A stretch of DNA of 64,000 nt from Rotaria socialis (Eukaryota > Rotifera > Eurotatoria > Philodinida > Philodinidae): the NCBI GenBank assembly GCA_905331475.1, contig CAJNYU010003219.1, forward strand, positions 248,001 through 312,000, given 5' to 3'. This document shows, piece after piece, positions 37,501 through 49,296 of the stretch; position 1 is the first letter of the stretch, and each line of letters begins with the position of its first letter. A model generated the notes under the pieces. It had not been told where the DNA came from and made no database searches. It saw nothing but the letters and a program-made list of their open reading frames with translations. Both the position numbers and the translations under genes were made by a program.

Positions 37501-40500
37501 CCGAGAATAGGTGAACCAAAATTTCTAGTACTCCTAGACTAATTAGATTTTTACTAATAGAGTAAAACATCGGATGCTTCTTTCTATAAGATTTGGAATA
37601 TACAAGAGACTAAAAATGATTTGAAGATCTCATTCGGTTCACAAGAAAAAAAGAGATAGATTTCTTCTTTTTTTCAAACTAAATGACACCAAAAACCGAT
37701 TGTTTTTTGTGAATCTTTCTTTTAAAATATATTTTACACTTCGTTCTTGAGAATTACTATACTAAAAGTCCTATTGAGAGATTTCCTTTTCTTTCAACGA
37801 CATACTTTGTAACATATATCAAACATCGGCAAGATATAAATTTTAAGAAAATTTATATGAACACATATTTATTCAGTCGTAGTTGTCACATAGGGAGAAA
37901 GCTGCAATAATTTTAAGGTTCAGAATTTCATTTTGAGGAAAAACTCAAAAAGAAGTAAAAAATATACGTTTCTTCTACTGTTTAGCTTGTTTTTATCGAA
38001 ATGAATAAAAGAGATTATAAAAGAGGGAGAGCAAGGGCGGTAATTCCTTTAATATAAAAGAATAGACTTATGTTAAGTAATAGAATTTTAATTGATATTT
38101 TAGCTGAAGGCGAAAGATGCATTGAATAATAAACTTGAACAAGATCTTCGGGCGTCGAAAAAATCTCATGATGAACAATTAGAACAACATATTGAAACAA
38201 CGACAAATGATGTTGAACAATTAGATAAAGAAATTCGAGCATTAAAACGTCTATGTGAAGAAAAAAAAGATCAAGTATGACTTCTTTTTAATAGAGAGCA
38301 AGATATTGGTGCTTATTATATTTATTTCGATACTTAAAAAAAAACCAATTACTTTCCCACGAGAGATTTTTGCGTAAAACTGAATATCAAATCAAAATAG
38401 TCAATTTATAATGAAATGCTTTTGGATAGAAACCTACTCTTATGAGTAGCTGTCTAATTCGAGTTCGAATATAAATGGAAAAAAAAGAAGGTAAGCTAAA
38501 ACTAAATCTAGGAAAAGATTTAGTTTTAGTTTAACTTTCCGATATATGCGACATATGAATACATATATACCCCCCATCCGCACCCATATTTGAGTACCTC
38601 TCGATGGTATCCATCAACCACATTTGAAGTGCCCCGAGTATACCCCCACCCCTTCCGGGTACCCCTCCTACCCACCCCTCACTCGCACCGCCGCCCACAG
38701 TTACTCCTTAGCCCCCCCTCAGCCCACACCCACACCCACACCATCTTAAACTAAATCAATTTCTATCACTTATTTTCGGATTGATACCATGCAGTTGGAT
38801 GTTCGAATTCGACCTAGGCATCTCATGAGAGGATTACGAGTTTCCCAAATTTGATAATTTTTGTTTGTTCATTTTCTGTCTCGTAACTATTCAATGTTGT
38901 TTTTTTTATTGAGATTCTTGAATATTTGCTGCCTAGAAAACTTTCTTATTTTAATGGTACTTTTTAGCTTCATAAACAATCCCTAGAGTTACGTGCGTGT
39001 CAAGAACATTTAGCTGTTGAAACAAGTAAAAATGCAACAAATGAACATGAACATCAAAAATTATCTAATATAATTCAATCGACAAAGGAACAAATCGAAA
39101 AACTTGAACATCATCTAAAAGACTCTTCAGTGCAAAATCAACAACTCGAATATACAATAAATGAGTTAACTTCTCGAAATAATCTAGTTGAAACAAAACT
39201 AATTGAAACCATGACATTAATTGATTTACGTAATAAAACACTAATGGATTATGAACAACAAATGGATAAAATTAAAATGGAACTAATACAAAAGCATCAA
39301 GAAATTCTTGATAAACAAGCTCATATTGAGAAATTAGAAGAAATCATTATTGAGAAATCCGCTGAAGTCTCACAACTATCTGAAACACTTGAAACTGGTC
39401 TTATTAAAAGTCATCATCGAGAAAAATACGCCGAAGATAACGCATCAAAAGCACAACATGACATCAAAGTTTTACAGCGTGAAGTAAACACACAGAAGAC
39501 CAAAACAAATTTCTTTCTAATAAGTCAACTTCTTACTTTTTTTCTCTCGTCTAAATAGCTTCGTCATGTATCGGAAGTACTAGTTCAACGTGAACATGCC
39601 AATAGTGCACTTAATCAGCAAATTCAACAATTAACAAATGAATTGAAGGCAAAACAAGATGAATTTCAGCAAATACAAAAATCATTAAATAAACAGGTGA
39701 TTATTTGTGTTTTGTTTTGTAATAGTAACCAGAAAAATGACTTCTGCATTTCGGTTCTAGTTAGCAAGCAAACAAGAACAACTTGTACGTTATGATCAAA
39801 ATCTTCATGAAGTAGAAATAAAATCAAAATATGCTAAAGAAGAATGTTTAATACAAGAAAAAGAAATTACTCGTTTAAACAATGTTCAAGAAGAACAAGA
39901 AAATCGTCTGAGATTATTACAACAAGATTTATTAAAACTCCAACAAGAGGTATTTATAATTGAACGTTCTTTGCTGATTATAAGCTTCTTTTGGTTTCAT
40001 CTTTGTAAGAGAAGTCTAGTAGTCGATCATATACTTTAATTTTAAGATAGTTTGTAATACGAAAGTCTCAATAAGTACTTAACAGTTGGATAAGAGCTGT
40101 TGGATGGATGTACATAACTGTAAAAGGAAGTTCTCTGTTGTAATTACGTTTCTTCTGCATAATTATTTTTTAAAAATGAAATTTTTAAATGCAGTAAAAA
40201 AGTACTGAAGAGAAATATTGAGTGAAAGAAAATTGAAGAGGGAGAACGCTTCTTGATTCCTTCCCCTGAATGTCTCTCGTCTATGATAGACATTTCAAAA
40301 TAACATTTTTAACTGAAGCTTAGTAAATACTCAGACGATTCTTAATGAATTTTACTGAAGTGCATCTGCTCACTGAATAAATAGTTGCGTGATGCATGAT
40401 ATCACATGAGCCTTGAACATGAAATGTTTAAACTTGAATAAAGGAAACGATTGAAAAATAAAATAAAATCAATATTATATTATGTCATGACGCTGGTAAT

Positions 40501-43500
40501 TAAGGTATTTAAGACACAAATTAAACTAGAATCGAGAAAAGAACAGTTGCAAATAAACACAAAACAATACATCAAGTGAAATGCTGAATGATGAAAAGAA
40601 ATAAAGAAAGGAACATTATATAAATAACCGATCAGATCAGAATGGCTCTTAAAAAAAACCCAGAGCACAAGCATCAATATCGATGAAGATAATCTCGTTA
40701 TCGAATGCTTACCTGCTAGAATCTTTTGGTCAGCATAACTCAATTGTCTATCCTAAATTTCTATTGATTGTGATAAAAAATTCTAAGAAAATCAGAAATA
40801 AATCATTAATCTTCATTTTCTACCAGATGAATTTTTACTAACATTACTGTCGAATTTTTTCCTATTCTAAAAATTAGTAAATTATATTCTTCATTAAATA
40901 ATAGTAATATTTTCATGAAGATAAATTTTAGAAATATTATTTGCTCTTTGAATTATAATTCGTCTAAAACAAAGCATCTTTATTTTTACAGAAAGAATCT
41001 ATCAATGTTCAATATGAACGTTCCGAAGGTGATTTGCATAATATAAGAATTCTTCGTGAAGATGAAGGTCGTAAATATCGTCATGAAATTGAAAAATTAA
41101 ATAGTGAAATATCTGCATTAAAACTAAGTGAAACTGGTTGCCTAAAAAATATCGATGAATTTAAAGAAAATCTTTTCAATATCACAAGTGAACGCAATGA
41201 TTTACGAGAACAAAATGAAACTTATCAAAATGAAATCGAAAATATACAAAAAATGTTATATGATGAAACTGAATCAGCTTCAAAATCTTCAACAAAAATC
41301 GTTTTGTTAACGCGTCAACTAGATGAAGAACAAAAACGTGCTACTGACGCTGTGCATCAATTAGATGACTTACGTATGCAATTAAAAAGTTCATTAATGA
41401 CTATTGATACCCTGAAAAGTGAACTAAGTCAAACACGTTTACACGCACAAGAACAAGCTATTAAAGTAAATAATCATTGTTTTCATGAGAAAATCAATCT
41501 TTTACTTTTTTTTTTGTTTCTGTAGGAAGTAGATTTCAAACAAAATTTAAATCGAACAAATTCAATGTTAGAAGAAACAAATAAATCACTTGATGATCGA
41601 CTACGCGAAATTGAAACACTCAATCATCTCATATCCCGTTTACAACTTGATTATGAAAAATCGAAAAATGATTTATCAATAGCACATGATCATATGGTTC
41701 AACTTGAAATCGGAAATCAAACATTCAAACAACATTTAACAGAGAAAACAACTGAAGTAACGAATACACCTTTTTTTATTATATTTTTCTATTTTAATTT
41801 ACTTGATTTTAGTTGTCCGCAATTACAAATCGACTTCATCAAGTTCAACAAGACTTTCATTCGTATGAAAAAGAACATCGATATTCAAATGAAGAATATT
41901 TTGAACGTGAACAACGTATGAAAACAATTGAAAATGAATTATTAACGAAGTCTAGTAATTATGAAAAACTTCAACGTGAACATTCCGCATTAAATGAAGA
42001 TTTAACTAAATGTCGCATTGATCTAGAACAAAGTCAAAAATCTGATATTTCACATAAGGAACAAGTAAGATAAAATTACGATTTATTATTGCCTATTCAC
42101 ACGAAATTTTTGGATACTCACCTATCAAAAATAAAACTCGGCATCTTTAGTGTAGATAAACCAAGTTAATTGGTGTGTTTTCTGTCAATAGAAGACTTGC
42201 AAATTTTTATTAGTAAATAATTTCGAAAAGTATGACGTTTATATTCAATCATAAAGCAATCTCTCTTTTTGTTTAAATTTTAAAATATAAGAGAAAAGTT
42301 GTTCTGTGACAATGTTTCATTTCTTCTTTTATCGTTCATCTGAACTTTCATCACTGAGATACTCTTCTCAACTTTTATGACTTGGAAAATCTCTAGAAAT
42401 CGTGCTATTTTTACTTTAAGACTTTCAATTAAAGTTCTTGATCAGCAAAGAGCACTCGGGTAGTTGTACATTTTCCATAGGTCTAATATAAATACTCTAA
42501 TTTAAGGGATAGACATGGAGATAGCAGAAAGTCCAGATTTAAAACGGTAAAATCTTCAAATGATTCAGCAAGACAATATTGAATCTGATTCTATAAAACT
42601 GCAACGACAGCTTATTTTCTACGCTTGAAAACTAAAATTTATAGTTTTGAAACTTGCAATCTGTAGTATTTTCATTAAATAGGGCACATCATTTAGTTTC
42701 ACTGAAATAGAGACTTTTAGGTTTCGTTTCGAATAATAACTTAGATAACATTCTTTATATATTGTTGTTCAACTTGAGAACTATATGTACCACCTTGGAT
42801 TTGTTTAGGTGAATTTTGAATCTCGGATTTTAGGCGAACAATGTTTGATTGAACGATGATACTTGAGTTAATTTCTTAGATTAATGTCGTGATTCGATTC
42901 TTATTTGATACAATTGAAGAGTAAATAGAATTTAAACAAATATAATGATGAGTGATTGAATTCAGTAAAAATTCCAATATTTACTATATGTAAACTTTCT
43001 ATTAATTCTTCATAAAGCTAGGCAGAACTTTCTGAATTGTAAATTGATTAAACTTGCGTTGCTATCTCTCGATCTATGAATAATAAGAGACTGATTTAAT
43101 ATTACGTAAAATCTCCATATTGAATATTAAAAATATATTTATATATTTAGTTAGTACAATCAACAGATGAAGCACAAATTTGTAAACATAAATTAGGTTT
43201 ACTTGGGAATTGCTTCAAGACAATTGTTCGAAAGGTAAATTCAATTGAAGATTATCTTATTGAAAATTGCTGGCCATTGCTAACTTTCAATTTCGATAGG
43301 CATCTGAAACCAGTGAACGATGGGCTAATATTACTTCGAAACTTCATGAACAAGTAACTGATTTAAGTGAAGATGCAAATAAACTTCGTTCACTCGACGA
43401 ACGTTTTGAACAATCAACAAAAATGTTAACACTTTTACGAAGTCAACATGAAGATTTAATTTTACAATTTATGACTGTTAAACCAGCACTAGAAAAAGCT

Positions 43501-46500
43501 CATTTATATGTTCGAGAATATAAACGTAAATGGTCACAAACAAGTGATGAAAATCGTCACTTACGTATGGAAACAAAACGTTTACGAGCTAAAATTGATG
43601 ATTTCCATCGAGCTGAAGGTATAATGCATACAAAAATTGATGAACAAGAAATGAGTTTAGTACAATTACGTAAAGAGCTCAAGTAAATTTTCTTATTACT
43701 CTGTTTTATTTTATCTCTCATTGAGTATTCTTCTTTTAGTAATGAAGTACAAAATCTATCCGAATCTCAAGCAGTTATTGAACGTTTAAAACATTCCTTA
43801 AATGATACAACAAATGAACGAGATGAATTGATTAAAAATGTGGCGAATATTAATAAAAAAGTATTTATTGAATTGATCATGAAAGTTATTTTTGTCTACA
43901 CATGCATGCACATACCTTCGTTTTGTTACTTTAGATTGAAAAACTTGACAATGACATTGATGGATATACGGATGAAAATCGTTTATTACATCAAGCAACA
44001 CAAAAACTAGAAAAACAATTAGCAAATGCACATGCACATATTGAATCATTACAAAGAACATATCAACAAAACGAATTGTCATATCAAGAAAAAGTAAAAC
44101 TTTCATTTTCACTAATTAAACAAGAGAAAATAAAATGTATTGTTTTAGATCAATGAATGTGAATCATTAATAATATCATTAAAGGATGCTAATCGAGATG
44201 CCTTGTCTGTATTAGAACAGAAAAAGTCTGAATTAAATATGGCACAGACAGACATACAATCATTAAAATATGAACAATCGATAACAACGTCAAAGGTTAG
44301 ATTTGATCATTAACTAACTCGTTCATATTATTTCATAGTGTAAACTATATTTCTTCGAGAAAATCAGCACATTTCTCTTTGCTTCTCTACACAAAAAAAA
44401 AATAGTAGATATCTTTGCTGTGCGGAAAATTTAAAAATATTCTCTCTTTGTGAAATTAATCAAGCCTATCAATCAGAAAATGTAGTTATTTTGATTCCGC
44501 AGAAACTTTTAAAATCATCAACACATAAGACAACCTCGAGTATTTTATTCTGCTCCTAAGAATATCACAAATTTTACTATCATCATCGATACTATTTCTA
44601 TAAATCTTTCTTTTTTTTGATGAAAAAACTTTGTCTCCTCTTTCTACGCAAGGCTACTTCACGCAAACCACCTACATTATATTTCAAAAGAAAAAGCCTA
44701 ATATTTTTTATTAATACATTACTCACCATTGCATTTCTTCAGAGAAATATCTGTTCTATTGAAGCTTTTTGTTTAAAAATAAATGTAATTCATCTTGAAA
44801 TATATAAGTTGAAAGAGTATATATTTGTCGATAAGATACATGTTCGAATAATGTATTAATGTAAAAACAAATGATAGAACAACTCATTTTCTATCGTTTT
44901 CTAATTGAACTTTCTATCTAATTTTCTACGATTGATATTTAATAACTATATTTAGTAATTTCTAATTAAATTATTCGTGTAGTTAACTGTTTATGAATAC
45001 GAAAGAATGTAAAAAAGAGGAACACTCTGGCCTTGACCATAACAATTATATTGATTTTTCCATACTATATAACTGAGCTTTTTAATTCTTTCAAATTCTG
45101 ATTGGCTTGAATTCTAGAATGAGCGGAAAAATAATTTCAAAGATAAACTCAGAAATATTCATATATAGAAATAAAAAGTATCAAATGAAAGACAATACAA
45201 TAAAAATTTTCTAATTGCTAACATTCTCTGACTCAATGAAAGACATTCAACTCGCATGACGTTTTCAGTAGTCCAGACTATGTAGTTATATACTGTAGAA
45301 TTTCGATGAAGCACAGTTACGTCTTTTTAATACAGCAAAAGTCGTATCGTAAGATTCTTGAAAGACATTGCTGTTATCGAGGATATTACTAGAGTTATTA
45401 ATCTAAATAAACATACATAAAGCTGGTTAAGTACAAGAAAGCTAGTTCTAATATTTTCATTTGATTTTCTGATTCGAAATTGCATTGTTTTTATGGAAAT
45501 TGGATATCAATTTTCAACAACATTTATCTTTGCTAATGGCGTATATTTTCGAAGTATTCTAAATGTATATTCGTAAGCTTAGGTATTATTTTATTTTAGA
45601 AATAAATAAATCTTTTTTACTGTTAATTATTTTCCTACGAAAATCGTACAAAAATCATCTATGGCCAGATTGAGTTTTTTGTTTTGTTTTCAAGATTTTA
45701 TTATTTCATTATTCAATCACAAAATGTAATTAACGGATAATTTTTTTATACTGTTAGTTTAAATAAAAGTGTTTGAAATGTCGTATAGATATGATTGATG
45801 AAAAGTCATTGAAGCTAATTTTTATTTACAGTTGACTATTTCATGATGTACATTACATATTTCTCATTTTAATTTTTTCAAATATATGTTTTGTTTAGTT
45901 TGAAAATGCCGAAGAATTAAATCAAGAATTAAAACGGCATATATCTGTTATTGAACGATCGAATGATGAACATAAACGAGTACTACGAAAACGTGACAAA
46001 GAGCTTGAACAAGTTAAAAATGATTTTGAACAAAATTTGAAAAATGCTACAATACTGAATAATAAAGTATTTATTTGATTTCGATTCACTATCTGTTTTT
46101 AATATTAAATTGCAAAATAATATTGTTTTTCTATTTCTGTCCTCAGTGTACAAAACAAGAAGCAGAATTGAATATTCTTCACCTTGAAAATTCGTCATTG
46201 AGTGAAGAATTAAAATTAATGCGAGAAAATGTTAATCGCTGTGAAGACGAACAACGACGTTTAAGAAAAGATTGCGATCAAGCATTAAATTTTATTCATG
46301 ATGGCATTCCAGAATTGTGGTAAAATATATCACAAATAAATAAAATAAAAATCAGTGTTTATTTTAATTTTGTGGGTGTTGTTATGTGCTCTGTTTTAAT
46401 TAGTTTCTTTCCTAGTCATTTAACCATTAACTTACACATTTGTGTGTATTTTAGAATGCATTTACATCAGATATAATTGTTTTCATAGAATTTTTATTTT

Positions 46501-47213
46501 TTTGTTTTTGTTGTTTTCCTTTAGTTGAAAAATTCATTCACATGTGTTGTGTTTTTGTTAACATAAATTCGCTTCTAGTAACTTAATAGAATATTTGTGT
46601 TCTATGCACTACCGATCACATAGTAAATAAATGTAGCAATAGCTGATTAGCTATTTAAAATTTCGTAGTTTTAATGAAAAATTTTTTATTTATCTAGTTT
46701 GGACGAAGGAATTCATGACCATAATCGAAATGGAGCATTACAAGAACATTTAAAGAAAATTCCATCGTTAATGCAACAATTAACAGGCGATAGAGAAAAT
46801 TTAAAAACGAAAAATCAGCTTTTACTACAATTTGTTCATGGACTTAGTTATGATCTAAACGATTGTCAAAGTGGTCAAAAAAAATACAAAGTAGATCTTT
46901 GTTTGAAATATTATCAAGTTTTATCTGACTTGCAAATATTACGTTTTCTTTTTCTTAATTCTATTTTAAATAGTTACTCAAAGCCCATTCCAAACAACAA
47001 CAATTATTATTAAATCAATTAGAATCTCATGTTCGCTTTTACGAGTAGGCTTGATTTCATAATTTTTACTTTTTGTTTACAATTTTTTCGTTTGTTATTT
47101 TTAGATCTGTTTTCAAAGAAAAAGGGTTCTTTCCGACAATTGAATACGCATCAGGATCAACTGTAGCCTCAGCACCTGACGTTATCGACAGTAATAATAA
47201 CCGGAGAAGTTAG
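34521..47213 (+). CDS. Large coiled-coil protein (~1594 aa)
   Basis: Twenty-five exons in phase: 34521-34658, 35472-35621, 35670-35708, 36352-36639, 36695-36754, 36814-36897, 36952-37206, 37268-37459, 38104-38274, 38968-39483, 39559-39696, 39761-39949, 40992-41465, 41526-41756, 41813-42064, 43151-43234, 43300-43682, 43740-43860, 43935-44093, 44149-44295, 45899-46066, 46147-46319, 46698-46890, 46974-47044 and 47105-47213. The protein is almost wholly helical and heptad-like, rich in Glu, Gln, Lys, Leu and Asn, with no membrane segment. Landmarks: MSNTTCSNQNLNVKHVATLF at the start, a non-coil stretch GKWDTKRLQLKTIPLDRIIG near residue 150, and a Ser/Ala tail ending DVIDSNNNRRS. Such proteins are often centrosomal, ciliary or Golgi scaffolds; I cannot name the family. 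ATG 34521 is preferred over the upstream in-frame TTG. Several introns exceed 600 bp. A poly-A signal AATAAA lies at 47543. Confidence 0.85.
38491..38758. repeat. C-rich island with CCCACA repeats and flanking inverted repeats
   Basis: Inside a coiled-coil-gene intron (37460-38103 is the previous one; this lies in 38275-38967). A small hairpin (38491-38509 with 38516-38535, TAAAACTAAATCT and its complement) is followed by a strongly C-rich, G-poor stretch at about 38569-38743, including three exact CCCACA units (38723-38740). TTAAACTAAATC recurs at 38745-38756, complementary to the hairpin's right arm. The composition is unlike anything else in the window. Confidence 0.7.
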
Positions 47214-47878
47214 ATTTAGATTGTTGTACAAAAACAATTATACATTGTCCACGTAGATTTTATTTGTTTTTTTCTCTTTTCGGGTTCTTTAACTATCACT
47301 GCCTTACTTTTTATTGGACAACGTTTGTTTTTCCTGTCCGTTGATTTCTCTGTCCGATTAGAACAAAGCAAAACACGAAAACTGTAGCACTCTAGGAATA
47401 ATTTCCTTCTATCTGGGTCAGTAGATAAAAGCAGTGTTTGTTTTTAAAATACCATTGTCTATTGTGCATAAATTTTTGTGAATTTTTTTTTGTACCAAAA
47501 TGTATTTGTGAGAAACCCAGGGAAATTAGAAGTAGAAAAGTGAATAAAATCAAATTATACCTCGGATGATTTCTATTTTAATTTATTATCAATTCGCTGC
47601 TACTACAAGACTATCGTCTTGATAGTGTTTATAAACAAAAGAGAGAGAGAGAGAGAAAAAAAATTACAGAAACAAACAGCGAATATGAAAGATTGAAGAA
47701 TATCCATAAAAACAAAAGAGAACAGTAAAAATAACTATCAGCGAACGATAAGACGGATGATGGTACTATTAAATAATTGTATCACGATACTTATTTCTCT
47801 AATCATATTAATAAACTCAGGTCACTAGAATTCAAATTTAATGAATCATTTATCTATTGAAAATGATCATTATTATAG
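47214..47878. other. 3' region of coiled-coil gene and gap
   Basis: Contains the AATAAA at 47543-47548, a (GA)n run at 47640-47655 and AT-rich sequence. The missing 5' exon of the MAM-like gene might lie here, but I could not place it. Confidence 0.45.
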
Positions 47879-49192
47879 AAGCAAATTCTATGTGCTTACC
47901 AGATCGTACTAATGGATCGTGTGAATGGAAATTATTTGGTTGGAATCCGTATCGTGGATGTGGATATAATCAACAGATGAGTTCATGTAAGTCAAATAAA
48001 TCTATTTCAGTAGATTTTATTTCTAGATATTTTTTTCATCAGATTTATGTATTATGAAAAATCTTGATGGATCAAAATCTACATTTCTTTCAAAACTAAA
48101 TATATCAACGAATCATCAATACTGTTTAGAATTCAAATATCTTACCACTGGATCAATTACAGATGGTGAAGAAAAGTTAAAACATAATTCGATTGCATAG
48201 TATATTTTTCTTTTAGCTTGTATGAATTTTTATGGGAAAAATTCTTTGAATATTAAAATTCAATCTAGATTATTTTCTAGTTTTTGCTTTCCAAAGCAAC
48301 AGCTCGAATTATTCTGGTATTCCTTAACTGTTCAACTGCCAGAAAATTTAACTATGGTAAACTAATAAAATCTAATACAAAACAAAGAGAATGCAATTCA
48401 TGTAGGCTTGTAAACGAAGATTTCCTCTATTTCATAGTACATATAAATTATCAGACTCTCCTTCATATCATCATAGACAGCTGCATTGAAAACGTTTTCA
48501 ATTGAACACGTTAATGAAGACTCTCATTTATCAAAATCTAAATTGTCAAGGATTAAATCATAACCAAAGCTAATAATGTGAATATACTATTCGACAGTCC
48601 ATACTGTCGACAAAAGTATTCTATCGATTAATAATGCAAGCCTACGTGGATAAGATTCTTTAACCAAAAACTAGATTCGTTTAATACTCGTTTATATTTT
48701 ATTTAAAAAAATATATAGATCAATGTTGTCACCGACACGAATGGCATTGCTAGTAATCATTCATTAATCATTAAAGATTTATCTATTCAACAATGTCATC
48801 GAAGTAAATTCTAGCTAAATCTATTTCTGTATGCATTTATTCGATTGTTAAGCTTTCTTTCTATGATAGTAACGACGTTGCAAATCAGTTCACCGATGAA
48901 TACAACCATTTTATCTTCACAATTGAATAGAAAAAAAACTTTCTGGATTCAATATCGTTGGATACTAATCATTGGTACTCTAGTAGTCTTGTTCACATCA
49001 CTTATCATTATTATTACCATCAATCTCTACGTCTCTGATCGAATATTTCATCAAGAACCAACAATAACTGAACGAATACAAATTACATCTATGAATCTTT
49101 CTCAACATTTTTATGAGGAACCCGTATCAATTATTTTAACTCCTCCAATAGATATAAGTGTGTATGATCATGTGCGAGATAATTATGTATAA
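47879..49192 (+). CDS. MAM-like single-pass membrane protein (5' end uncertain)
   Basis: Proposed exons: 47879-47986, 48043-48165, 48217-48356, 48455-48493, 48719-48803 and 48870-49192; phases agree. The ectodomain resembles a MAM domain: CEWKLFGWN near the start, FLSKLNISTNHQYCLEFKY (compare the usual SP.L....YCL.F.Y), NFYGKNSLNIKI, then FWYSLTVQLPENL and a closing DLSIQQC. A membrane segment follows (WILIIGTLVVLFTSLIIIIT), then a cytoplasmic tail of about 50 residues ending HVRDNYV. No start codon or signal peptide was found, and the fourth exon (acceptor at 48454) is the weakest. It may be a diverged gene or a decaying one. An AATAAA follows at 49207. MAM domains mediate extracellular adhesion in receptors and proteases. 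Confidence 0.45.
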
Positions 49193-49296
49193 AAAAACAA
49201 AATCTTAATAAAATACATGAAGTATTTTTCTTTTTGAAATGTTAGCGCGTTGATATTCGTTTTTCTTTCAAAACAAAGAAATCCTCTTTCGTTACG

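Noticed and set aside
38781..38830. TTCGAATTCGACC stretch considered as a tRNA T-arm
   Set aside because: No matching acceptor, D-arm or anticodon stem can be folded around it; no tRNA was found anywhere.
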